A DNA stretch of 5,596 nucleotides from Methanomassiliicoccales archaeon PtaU1.Bin030 (GTDB taxonomy: Archaea; Thermoplasmatota; Thermoplasmata; Methanomassiliicoccales; Methanomassiliicoccaceae). The stretch is from positions 1 through 5,596 of the forward strand of contig MVRB01000228.1 in NCBI GenBank assembly GCA_002067635.1. The letters are read 5' to 3'. The notes under the pieces are model-generated. The model made no database searches. It worked only from the letters and a program-made list of their open reading frames with translations, and had not been told where the DNA came from. Shown here in pieces: positions 1 to 5,596 of the stretch (position 1 is the first letter of the stretch; each line of letters begins with the position of its first letter). A program made the position numbers and the translations under genes.

Positions 1-38
1 TCGATGAATTCAAGAAGATGCTGGAGGATAGGCGATGA
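1..38 (+). CDS. carA: Carbamoyl-phosphate synthase small subunit, C-terminal end (partial)
   Basis: Only the last eleven codons and the stop are present. Reading from base 3 gives DEFKKMLEDRR followed by TGA at 36-38. CarA proteins commonly end with a short acidic/hydrophobic helix containing a D-x-F-x-x-M/L pattern after the glutaminase domain, and this tail fits. The stop overlaps the carB start in an ATGA arrangement (bases 35-38), which is typical of translationally coupled carA-carB pairs. The small subunit hydrolyses glutamine and channels ammonia to CarB. The identification rests on the tail pattern and, mainly, on the position directly before carB; nothing of the catalytic domain is in the window. 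Confidence 0.8.
   Translation, partial: DEFKKMLEDRR
23..27 (+). promoter_or_regulatory. Shine-Dalgarno site of carB
   Basis: GGAGG lies inside the last carA codons, with seven bases between it and the carB ATG at 35. This supports that ATG as the start and suggests that carB is translated from the same message as carA. Confidence 0.75.
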
Positions 39-3000
39 AGCGGACCGACCTGAAGAAGATCATGGTCATTGGCTCTGGCCCCATCGTCATAGGGCAGGCC
101 GCCGAGTTCGACTTCTCCGGGTCCCAGGCTTGCCGCTCATTGCGGGAGGAAGGGTACACCACCGTGCTCGTAAACTCCAACCCGGCCACCATCCAGACGG
201 ACGTAGAGACGGCGGACGTGGTATACATAGAACCGCTCAACGCGGAGACCGTCGCCCGAATCGCGGAGAAGGAGGGGGTGGACGGGATCCTGTCAGGCAT
301 GGGGGGTCAGACCGCCCTCAATATATGCTCCGAGCTCGCGGAGAACGGTACCCTGGACCGCCTGGGCATACAGCTGCTGGGGACGCAGCCCCATGCCATC
401 GCCCTGTCCGAGGACCGGGAGCTCTTCCGGGAGATGATGCTCAAGATAGGTGAGCCTATCCCCAAGAGCAGGACCGTACACAGCGTCGAGGAGGCCCTGG
501 CCGCGGCCAAGGAGCTGGGACGCTATCCGGTCCTCATCCGTCCGGCGTACACGCTGGGAGGCACGGGCGGGGGCATCGCCTACAACGAGGAGGAGCTCAT
601 CAACATCACCGGGCGTGGGCTCATCTACTCGAGGATCCACCAGGTGCTGATTGAGGAGTCTGTCCTGGGCTGGAAGGAGTTCGAGTACGAGGTCATGAGG
701 GATGCCAAGGACAACTGCGTCATCATCTGCAACATGGAGAACCTTGACCCCATGGGCATCCATACCGGGGAGTCCATAGTAATAGCTCCCGCACAGACGC
801 TCAGCGATGTGGACCATCAGCGGCTGCGCAATGCCACCATCAAGACCATCCGGGCCCTTCAGATAGAGGGCGGATGCAATATACAATTCGCCCTGAACCC
901 CGAGACCAAGGAGTACCGGGTCATCGAGGTGAACCCAAGGGTGTCCCGGTCCTCGGCCCTGGCCTCAAAGGCGACGGGCTATCCGATAGCGCGGGTGGCC
1001 GCCAAGATCGCCGTCGGGTATGACCTTGACGAGATCCCCAACAGGATCACTGGAAAGACCTTCGCGGCCTTCGAGCCGACCTTGGACTATGTGGTAATGA
1101 AGATACCGCGCTGGCCCTTCGACAAGTTCCGGACCGTGGACCGGACCCTGGGCACCCAGATGAAGAGCACCGGGGAGGTTATGGCCATCGGTAGGACCAT
1201 CGAGGAGGGGCTGTTGAAGGCCATCCGGTCCCTGGAGATCGACCAGGAGTACCTCGAACCCGGCAGCTGGTCGGACGAGGTCATGATCAGGGAGCTGCAC
1301 ACGGCCACCGACCAGAGGCTGTTCGTCATCGCTGAGGCTTTGCGGCGGGGCATGAGCGTCCGGCGGATCGCAGAGATAACGAAATGGGATGAGTTCTTCG
1401 TGCAGAAGGTCCAGAACATTTTGGAGATGGAGACAGCTCTCAAGGGCAGCAGCGAACCCCAGGCCGCTGTTCTTAGGAAGGCCAAGCGGCTGGGCTTCTC
1501 GGACGATGTCATAGCCAAGCTCACCGGCCTCAATGCGGAGAGGGTCAGGGAGCTGAGGAAGGAGGCCAAGCTACTGCCCACGTACAAGATGGTGGATACC
1601 TGCGCAGCTGAGTTCAAGGCGGAGACCCCCTACTTCTACTCGACCTACGAGACAGAGAACGAGGCCCGTCCGTCGGCCAACAAGAAGGTCATAATCGTCG
1701 GGGGAGGGCCCATACGCATAGGTCAAGGTATCGAGTTCGATTATGCCTGCGTGCACGGGGTCATGGCCCTGCAGGAGGAGGGCGTGGACGCCATCATCAT
1801 CAACAACAACCCAGAGACGGTGTCCACAGACTACGACATATCCGACCGCCTCTACTTCGAGCCGCTGACCCTGGAGGACGTCCTGAATGTCATAGAGAAC
1901 GAAGATGCCGACGGCGTGATACTCCAGTTCGGAGGCCAGACCGCGATCAACCTGGCCATGCCCCTGATGAGGGCCCTCAAGGGAAAGAAGACCAAGATCC
2001 TGGGAACATCGCCGGAGGATGTGGACGTGGCCGAGGACCGGAAATTGTTCTCGGCACTGATGGACAAGCTCGGCATCCTGCAGCCGCGCTCGGGGACGGG
2101 TTACTCCTTCGAGGAGGTGAAGGCCATAGCCGAGCAGATCGGCTACCCTGTGCTGGTGCGCCCTTCATATGTCATCGGGGGGCGGGCCATGGAGATAGTC
2201 TACAGCGAAGATGAGCTGCGGACATATGTGGCCACGGCGGTCAAGGTGTCAAAGAAGCACCCCATCCTGGTCGACAAGTACCTCTCCCATGCCATCGAGA
2301 TAGATGTGGACATCGTGGCCGATGGAACGGACGTTTTCATCGGCGGGATATTGGAGCACGTGGAGGAAGCTGGAGTGCACTCGGGGGATGCTACCATGAC
2401 CATGCCTCCCCAGACGCTGTCACCGGAGATCATTGCGGAGATCATCGACATCTCCGAAAGGGTCGCCAAGGGTCTGAACGTCAGAGGGCTGCTCAATCTT
2501 CAGCTCGCTGTGAAAGAGGGGAAGGTCTACATGATCGAGGCCAACCCCCGAGCCTCTAGGACCGTCCCCTTCGTGTCCAAGGCCATCGGGCGCCCCCTCG
2601 CCAAGATTGCCACCAAGGTGATGCTGGGCCGCACCCTGAGGGAGCTGGGATGCGTAGGCATGCCCCAGTTCAACCACGTGGCGGTGAAGGCGTCGGTGTT
2701 CCCCTTCCTGAAGCTGCCTGGCGTGGACTCCATCCTCGGACCGGAGATGAGGTCCACCGGCGAGGTCATGGGCATCGACCGAAACTTCGACGCCGCCTGT
2801 TACAAGGCCCTCATATCCGCGGGGCTCAAGCTACCGGTCTCCGGAGGTGTGTACATCACCGTCAGCGATGCCGACAAACCCCAGATATTGGGCATCGCCA
2901 AGGAGCTGCAGGGCATGGGCTTCCGCATATTCGCCACCAAGGGCACCTCGACCTTTCTTCGGGAGCGGGGGCTGCATACAACCACAGTGTACACCATATC

Positions 3001-3247
3001 CCAGAACATGGACCCGGATGCGCTGGGGCTGATGCGCAACGGGGACATTAATCTCATCATTAACACTCCCAGCGAGGCCTCGGGAGCGCGCCGGGACGGC
3101 TTCATGATGAGGCGCCTGGCAGTGGAGCTGGAGATACCCTTCCTGACCACAGTGCAGGCCGCCCGCGCCGCCGTGGCGGCAATGCAGCGTTCCCGCCTTG
3201 GCCCCCTGGACGTGGTCGACATCGGCTCCTACCAGAAGAGCTGCTGA
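35..3247 (+). CDS. carB: Carbamoyl-phosphate synthase large subunit
   Basis: Makes carbamoyl phosphate from bicarbonate, ammonia (from glutamine via CarA) and two ATP in the cytoplasm, feeding pyrimidine and arginine synthesis. The 1070-residue length matches the full family (E. coli about 1073). The order is: carboxyphosphate ATP-grasp half (about 1-400), oligomerisation region (about 402-545), carbamoyl-phosphate ATP-grasp half (about 548-935), MGS-like allosteric domain (about 936-1070). Visible signatures include GSGPIVIGQAAEFDFSG (13-29), EDRELF with R128, RPAYTLGGTGGG with R169, and VIEVNPR with E298/N300. The second half repeats them: GGGPIRIGQGIEFDY (556-570), EDRKLF with R669, RPSYVIGGRAME with R709, MIEANPR with E835/N837. 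The gene is a single reading frame, unlike the split carB of Methanocaldococcus jannaschii. In the allosteric domain K948, T968, T971 and N1010 match E. coli effector-site residues, but the E. coli K993 position is Thr987. The start is fixed by the ATGA overlap with carA and a GGAGG site. Confidence 0.98.
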   Translation: MKRTDLKKIMVIGSGPIVIGQAAEFDFSGSQACRSLREEGYTTVLVNSNPATIQTDVETADVVYIEPLNAETVARIAEKEGVDGILSGMGGQTALNICSELAENGTLDRLGIQLLGTQPHAIALSEDRELFREMMLKIGEPIPKSRTVHSVEEALAAAKELGRYPVLIRPAYTLGGTGGGIAYNEEELINITGRGLIYSRIHQVLIEESVLGWKEFEYEVMRDAKDNCVIICNMENLDPMGIHTGESIVIAPAQTLSDVDHQRLRNATIKTIRALQIEGGCNIQFALNPETKEYRVIEVNPRVSRSSALASKATGYPIARVAAKIAVGYDLDEIPNRITGKTFAAFEPTLDYVVMKIPRWPFDKFRTVDRTLGTQMKSTGEVMAIGRTIEEGLLKAIRSLEIDQEYLEPGSWSDEVMIRELHTATDQRLFVIAEALRRGMSVRRIAEITKWDEFFVQKVQNILEMETALKGSSEPQAAVLRKAKRLGFSDDVIAKLTGLNAERVRELRKEAKLLPTYKMVDTCAAEFKAETPYFYSTYETENEARPSANKKVIIVGGGPIRIGQGIEFDYACVHGVMALQEEGVDAIIINNNPETVSTDYDISDRLYFEPLTLEDVLNVIENEDADGVILQFGGQTAINLAMPLMRALKGKKTKILGTSPEDVDVAEDRKLFSALMDKLGILQPRSGTGYSFEEVKAIAEQIGYPVLVRPSYVIGGRAMEIVYSEDELRTYVATAVKVSKKHPILVDKYLSHAIEIDVDIVADGTDVFIGGILEHVEEAGVHSGDATMTMPPQTLSPEIIAEIIDISERVAKGLNVRGLLNLQLAVKEGKVYMIEANPRASRTVPFVSKAIGRPLAKIATKVMLGRTLRELGCVGMPQFNHVAVKASVFPFLKLPGVDSILGPEMRSTGEVMGIDRNFDAACYKALISAGLKLPVSGGVYITVSDADKPQILGIAKELQGMGFRIFATKGTSTFLRERGLHTTTVYTISQNMDPDALGLMRNGDINLIINTPSEASGARRDGFMMRRLAVELEIPFLTTVQAARAAVAAMQRSRLGPLDVVDIGSYQKSC

Positions 3248-3269
3248 TGTATGTGACCGTGTAGACGAC

Positions 3270-3335
3270 CATCGGGGCATCCAGCATCTTCTCGTAAGCG
3301 GGGACGCACAAGCGTGATGCACGGAGATGCCGATG
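3270..3335. repeat. Imperfect nested hairpin downstream of carB
   Basis: CATCGG (3270-3275) can pair with CCGATG (3330-3335), and CATC (3278-3281) with GATG (3326-3329), leaving a two-base GG bulge. Inside it, GCATC (3284-3288) can pair with GATGC (3316-3320). No U-tract follows on the plus strand, so it is not a classic intrinsic terminator. It may be a 3'-end or processing structure of the carAB message, or a chance fold in GC-rich DNA. Confidence 0.35.
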
Positions 3336-3348
3336 AGGGCGAGGGTAG

Positions 3349-3376
3349 AAAGGTAAAAGGGTAATGGAAGAGAAAA
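3349..3376 (-). terminator. Probable T-rich archaeal terminator of the ACT-domain gene
   Basis: Read on the minus strand, the DNA 44-71 bases past the stop of the ACT gene is pyrimidine-rich, with separated T tracts (TTTT at 3373-3376, TTTT at 3355-3358, TTT at 3349-3351). Archaeal RNA polymerase commonly terminates at T-rich tracts without a hairpin. The tracts are short and interrupted, so the exact end is uncertain. On the plus strand the same stretch is purine-rich and offers no stop for carB. Confidence 0.4.
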
Positions 3377-3378
3377 TT

Positions 3379-3395
3379 GAACCGAACCTTGAACC
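3379..3395. repeat. Three short GAACC repeats
   Basis: GAACC occurs at 3379-3383, 3384-3388 and 3391-3395 in the convergent spacer just past the ACT gene's 3' end. No function is apparent. It could simply be low-complexity drift. Confidence 0.4.
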
Positions 3396-3419
3396 CTGAT
3401 CTTCATCTGTTGTTCTGAA

Positions 3420-3920
3420 CTAGTGGATGATCAGGCTCTTTACGCCCCGGCAGATCTTGATACGAGGTATCAGCTCCGGCGGTACCTCACTGCCAGTGAT
3501 GACGTACAGCCTCGGCTCGTCGGTGAGCTCAGGGTCATCGACCAAGGCCTGTCTCACACTGATGCCCGCTTCTGCGATGACGCCCGTTACATCGGCGATG
3601 ATGCCTGGCACATGGGCGTCCGTGGGAATCACCTCGATGCAGCTCCAACCCATCAGGGGCGCTACCTCCTTGAGCATGGCGGTGGGTCGAAGGGCCGTGA
3701 ACACCCTCCTGAGCTCTTCCGTGGACTCTATGGTCTCCACCGCGGCCCTGACTATCCTTCTGTCCACATTGATGGCCCTGGCCACCGCTACGTCCCCGAC
3801 CTCCACGTCCCCGGAGTAGATACGTCCTTCCTTGACCCTCAGACCATTGGTCATCAGAAGCCTGGCAACCTTACCTTGCGAGGGATATCGGCCGAAGTAC
3901 TTGGAGAGGGAATACCACAT
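3420..3920 (-). CDS. ACT-domain predicted regulator of amino acid metabolism (COG2150-like)
   Basis: A 166-residue soluble protein resembling archaeal COG2150, which is annotated as a predicted amino-acid-metabolism regulator; its target and ligand are not known to me. The N-terminal part (about 1-70) starts MWYSLSKYFGRYPSQGKVA and continues through GLRV...GRIYSGDVEV...VARAINVDRRIVRAAVETI, a helix-rich stretch that looks like a helix-turn-helix DNA-binding region. The C-terminal part (about 94-166) has the ACT pattern: IEVIPTDAHVPGIIADVTGVIAEAGISVRQ, then DDPELTDEPRLYVITGSEVP and a closing GVKSLII strand. ACT domains usually bind amino acids at dimer interfaces. The ATG at 3920 is chosen because the family normally begins at this MW..I/L..YF..YPSQ segment and no in-frame start lies upstream before a stop-containing region. 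There is no Shine-Dalgarno, and a TATA-like box centred about 25 bases upstream implies a leaderless mRNA. It is divergent to aroA'B', which makes a regulatory link plausible but unproven. Confidence 0.88.
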   Translation of the reverse strand: MWYSLSKYFGRYPSQGKVARLLMTNGLRVKEGRIYSGDVEVGDVAVARAINVDRRIVRAAVETIESTEELRRVFTALRPTAMLKEVAPLMGWSCIEVIPTDAHVPGIIADVTGVIAEAGISVRQALVDDPELTDEPRLYVITGSEVPPELIPRIKICRGVKSLIIH

Positions 3921-3925
3921 GGCCG

Positions 3926-3994
3926 GAACATCGTCGCTGGCGATAAAAGAGTTTGCTGAACATCCATCATCTCCTAACGTGCCATTCCGAACAT
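3926..3994. repeat. Three phased GAACAT direct repeats (candidate regulator sites)
   Basis: GAACAT occurs at 3926-3931, 3958-3963 and 3989-3994, start to start 32 and 31 bp apart, close to three helical turns, so all three would face the same side of the DNA. On the minus strand they read ATGTTC. The first lies between the ACT gene's TATA box and its start, the second just upstream of that box, and the third inside the palindrome AACATGTT (3990-3997). The placement fits cooperative binding of a regulator, possibly the ACT protein itself. This is inference from position and spacing. Confidence 0.4.
3941..3948 (-). promoter_or_regulatory. TATA box of the ACT-domain gene (leaderless)
   Basis: On the minus strand this reads TTTTATCG. 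Its centre is about 25 bases before the A of the ATG at 3920, the usual archaeal TATA-to-transcription-start distance. Transcription would therefore begin at or next to the start codon, which explains the lack of a ribosome binding site. Confidence 0.55.
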
Positions 3995-4033
3995 GTTAAG
4001 GCCCTGGCATGATATCGAGAGTCTAAACCTCTC

Positions 4034-4050
4034 AGAAAATGGTTTATACA
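4034..4050 (+). promoter_or_regulatory. Archaeal promoter (BRE and TATA box) of aroA'-aroB'
   Basis: TTTATACA at 4043-4050 is a good archaeal TATA box, preceded by purine-rich AGAAAATGG (4034-4042), which suits a TFB recognition element. Adding about 26 bases places the transcription start near 4072, giving a leader of about 12 bases that still contains the GAGG site before the ATG at 4084. Confidence 0.65.
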
Positions 4051-4069
4051 TGCTAGATATTGTCTAGCA
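4051..4069. promoter_or_regulatory. Perfect 7-bp inverted repeat, candidate operator of aroA'
   Basis: TGCTAGA (4051-4057) and TCTAGCA (4063-4069) are exact reverse complements separated by TATTG. The 19-bp site starts immediately after the TATA box and ends just before the predicted transcription start. A protein bound here would block polymerase, so a repressor operator is the simplest reading. Because it precedes the predicted transcript, an RNA hairpin role is less likely. Confidence 0.5.
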
Positions 4070-4072
4070 AGC

Positions 4073-4076
4073 GAGG
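4073..4076 (+). promoter_or_regulatory. Shine-Dalgarno site of aroA'
   Basis: GAGG (within GCGAGGCG) ends seven bases before ATG 4084. With the TATA box position it decides in favour of this ATG over the in-frame TTG at 4060, which lies inside the inverted repeat and upstream of the predicted transcription start. Confidence 0.6.
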
Positions 4077-4083
4077 CGTACCA

Positions 4084-4875
4084 ATGTCAGGTAAGAGCAT
4101 CCGCATGGAGCGGATCATAGACCGGAACTCTGGACGGGCCGTAATTGTGCCCGTGGACCATGGCATCACCATGGGTCCGATCCAAGGGCTAGTGGACATG
4201 AAGGCCACCATCGACAAGGTGTCCCAGGGAGGGGCCACCGCTGTTGTCATGCATAAAGGGGTGGTGCCTTATGGCCATCGGTCCTTTGGCCGCGACATAG
4301 GCCTCATAGTTCACCTTTCGGCGAGCACCTCCCTCTCCCCGGACCCCAACTCCAAGGTAATCGTCACGACGGTGGAGGAGGCGATCAAGATGGGAGCGGA
4401 CGCCGTTTCCATACACGTCAACATCGGCGCCAGCACCGAGCCCGACATGCTACGTGACTTCGGCCAGGTGGCCAGGGAATGCAACGAGTGGGGGATGCCC
4501 CTCATGGTGATGCTCTACCCCCGGGGCAAGGACATCAAGAACAACTACGACGTGGACCTGCTGAAGCAGTGCGCACGGGCGGGGATGGAGCTGGGGGCGG
4601 ATATCGTCAAGACGTCCTACACGGGCGATATCGACACCTTCCGGGAGGTGGTGAAGGGAGCTATCATCCCGGTTCTCATCGCGGGAGGACCGAAGATGGA
4701 CTCCGACCGGGACCTCCTGCAGATGGTCAAGGACTCCATCGAGGCGGGCGGCTCGGGCGTGAGCATCGGCAGGAACATATTCCAACACCGCAATGTGACG
4801 GGCATAACCAGGGCTGTCACCGAGGTGGTATTGCACGATGCCTCTGTGGACGAGGCTCTGAAGCTACTAGAGTGA
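4084..4875 (+). CDS. aroA': 2-amino-3,7-dideoxy-D-threo-hept-6-ulosonate (ADH) synthase
   Basis: Catalyses the first step of the archaeal alternative shikimate route: a transaldolase-type reaction of 6-deoxy-5-ketofructose 1-phosphate with L-aspartate semialdehyde to give ADH. The 263-residue protein is a class I (Schiff-base) aldolase of the DhnA/FbaB family with a TIM-barrel fold. The catalytic residues known from M. jannaschii MJ0400 (Asp33, Tyr153, Lys184) are present with a constant offset of eight: D25 in VPVDHG, Y145 in LYPRG and K176 in IVKTSYTGDID. Other family marks are HKG (57-59), VSIHVNIGA (108-116), AGGPK (200-204) and the phosphate-binding-type GGSGVSIGRNIFQ (222-234). MJ0400 has 273 residues, and a TTG start at 4060 would add eight here to give 271, but those eight look unlike the MJ0400 N terminus. 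The DhnA family includes true fructose-bisphosphate aldolases; the adjacent aroB' settles the assignment as ADH synthase. Confidence 0.95.
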   Translation: MSGKSIRMERIIDRNSGRAVIVPVDHGITMGPIQGLVDMKATIDKVSQGGATAVVMHKGVVPYGHRSFGRDIGLIVHLSASTSLSPDPNSKVIVTTVEEAIKMGADAVSIHVNIGASTEPDMLRDFGQVARECNEWGMPLMVMLYPRGKDIKNNYDVDLLKQCARAGMELGADIVKTSYTGDIDTFREVVKGAIIPVLIAGGPKMDSDRDLLQMVKDSIEAGGSGVSIGRNIFQHRNVTGITRAVTEVVLHDASVDEALKLLE

Positions 4876-4879
4876 TAGC

Positions 4880-5596
4880 ATGGAGAAGCTCATATGGGTA
4901 CGGGCCGACGGCCCCGCGGACTACGAGGAGCGCAAGAAGTTGGTCTCATCGGCCCTGGAGGAGGGCATGGTCCATATCCTCCTAAGAGAGGAGGACCAGG
5001 CGCTTCAGCGTCTGGGAAGGTTCGAGGCCATGTTCATAAAGGGCCCTGATGTGTATTCCGGGGAGGATCGCATCGGTACTATAGTGGAGATATCCACGCC
5101 TGAGGACCTGCAGCGAGCTTACTCCCTGCGCGACCAGGTCAGATACCTGCTTATCTCCGCCCGGGACTGGAAGGTCATCCCCCTGGAGAACCTTATCGCA
5201 GAGTTCCAGGGCTCTCACACCCGTATACTGGTGGTGGCGACCGATCCCTTGGAGGCCAAGCTCTACCTGGAGACCATGGAGAAAGGGGCCGACGGAGTGG
5301 TCATAGAGGTCGACGACCCTGGCTTACTATCCTCCTTCGCCGGCCTGGCGGACCAAGGGAAGGTGAGCGTCGAGCTGGTCCCTGCCACGGTGACCTCCAT
5401 CCGGCCATTGACTCTGGGGGACAGGGTGTGTGTGGACACATGCTCCCTGCTGAGGATTGGGGAGGGGATGCTGGTGGGCTCGCAGTCATCTTGCCTCTTC
5501 CTGATCGGATCGGAGAGCGCGGAGAGCGAGTACGTGGCAGCCCGGCCGTTCCGCGTCAACGCCGGCGCTGTACACTCTTACATAATGATGGCCAAC
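4880..5596 (+). CDS. aroB': 3-dehydroquinate synthase II (partial, C terminus beyond window)
   Basis: Converts ADH to 3-dehydroquinate by NAD+-dependent oxidative deamination and ring closure. It is unrelated to the bacterial AroB that starts from DAHP. The frame is open from ATG 4880 to the last base, giving 239 codons; relatives such as M. jannaschii MJ1249 have about 360, so roughly a third is missing. Conserved family blocks are visible in order: N-terminal IWVRADGPADYEERKK (5-20), ISARDWKVIPLENLIAEF (92-109), GADGVVIE (136-143), GDRVCVDTCSLLRIGEGMLVG (positions 180-200) and ARPFRVNAGAVHSYI (221-235). Four bases separate it from the aroA' stop, and GAGTGA at 4870-4875 is only a weak, closely spaced ribosome site, so translation probably depends on coupling to aroA'. 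The frame is intact with no sign of decay. The C-terminal part cannot be judged. Confidence 0.94.
   Translation, partial: MEKLIWVRADGPADYEERKKLVSSALEEGMVHILLREEDQALQRLGRFEAMFIKGPDVYSGEDRIGTIVEISTPEDLQRAYSLRDQVRYLLISARDWKVIPLENLIAEFQGSHTRILVVATDPLEAKLYLETMEKGADGVVIEVDDPGLLSSFAGLADQGKVSVELVPATVTSIRPLTLGDRVCVDTCSLLRIGEGMLVGSQSSCLFLIGSESAESEYVAARPFRVNAGAVHSYIMMAN

Noticed and set aside
4..453. 149-codon frame at the start of the window, and other long alternative frames within carB.
   Set aside because: They are Arg/Gly/Pro-rich shadow translations of carB, whose own frame shows all family motifs from end to end.
3248..3419. Possible small gene or RNA gene in the spacer between carB and the ACT gene.
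   Set aside because: No convincing coding frame with a ribosome site, no tRNA-like cloverleaf and no RNA motif I recognise; only the hairpin, the T-rich minus-strand tract and short GAACC repeats.
3423..3959. 178-codon plus-strand open frame opposite the ACT gene.
   Set aside because: It is antisense to a recognisable ACT-domain gene, has no domain I recognise and no promoter or ribosome site; GC-rich DNA produces long shadow frames.
3871..3963. Minus-strand 30-codon frame starting ATG 3963, preceded at good spacing by AGGAG (3971-3975), as a possible leader peptide before the ACT gene.
   Set aside because: It overlaps the ACT gene in another frame, contains that gene's TATA box, has no run of a regulatory amino acid and no clear promoter of its own. 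The ACT start at 3920 agrees with the family N terminus.
1..5596. Novel multi-gene system, defence island, mobile element or CRISPR array.
   Set aside because: All genes belong to known housekeeping biosynthesis or regulator families with uniform composition; no transposase, integrase, terminal repeats or spaced repeat array was found.

Overview
The window looks like chromosomal DNA from a euryarchaeon. The support is: an archaeal-only route into the shikimate pathway (ADH synthase plus 3-dehydroquinate synthase II), an ACT-domain regulator of the archaeal COG2150 type, TATA-box/BRE-like promoters at the expected distance from starts, and strong GGAGG Shine-Dalgarno use inside one operon. Base composition is GC-rich (about 60% by eye, not counted). 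Among methanogen-related lineages this would suit a Thermoplasmata/Methanomassiliicoccales-like organism, but that placement is inference only.

Layout: (1) 1-3247, plus strand: the last codons of carA overlap the start of a complete, unsplit carB (carbamoyl-phosphate synthase large subunit, 1070 aa). (2) 3248-3419: a short convergent spacer with an imperfect nested hairpin and a stretch that is T-rich on the minus strand, a plausible end for the leftward transcript. (3) 3420-3920, minus strand: a 166-aa HTH-like plus ACT-domain predicted regulator of amino acid metabolism. (4) 3921-4083: a divergent control region with two back-to-back archaeal promoters, three GAACAT repeats at 31-32 bp spacing, and a perfect 7-bp inverted repeat just downstream of the rightward TATA box. 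(5) 4084-5596, plus strand: aroA' (2-amino-3,7-dideoxy-D-threo-hept-6-ulosonate synthase, complete) followed 4 bases later by aroB' (3-dehydroquinate synthase II, cut by the window end after 239 codons).

Functionally, carAB makes carbamoyl phosphate for pyrimidine and arginine synthesis. AroA' condenses a ketosugar phosphate (6-deoxy-5-ketofructose 1-phosphate) with aspartate semialdehyde, and AroB' oxidatively deaminates and cyclises the product to 3-dehydroquinate, giving precursors of aromatic amino acids. The ACT protein is divergently transcribed from aroA'B', so a testable idea is that it senses an amino acid and acts on the shared control region. The protein genes themselves are well-known families. 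The less ordinary material is the organised intergenic region and a diverged effector-binding loop in the CarB allosteric domain. I see no mobile element, CRISPR array, RNA gene or novel multi-gene system here.
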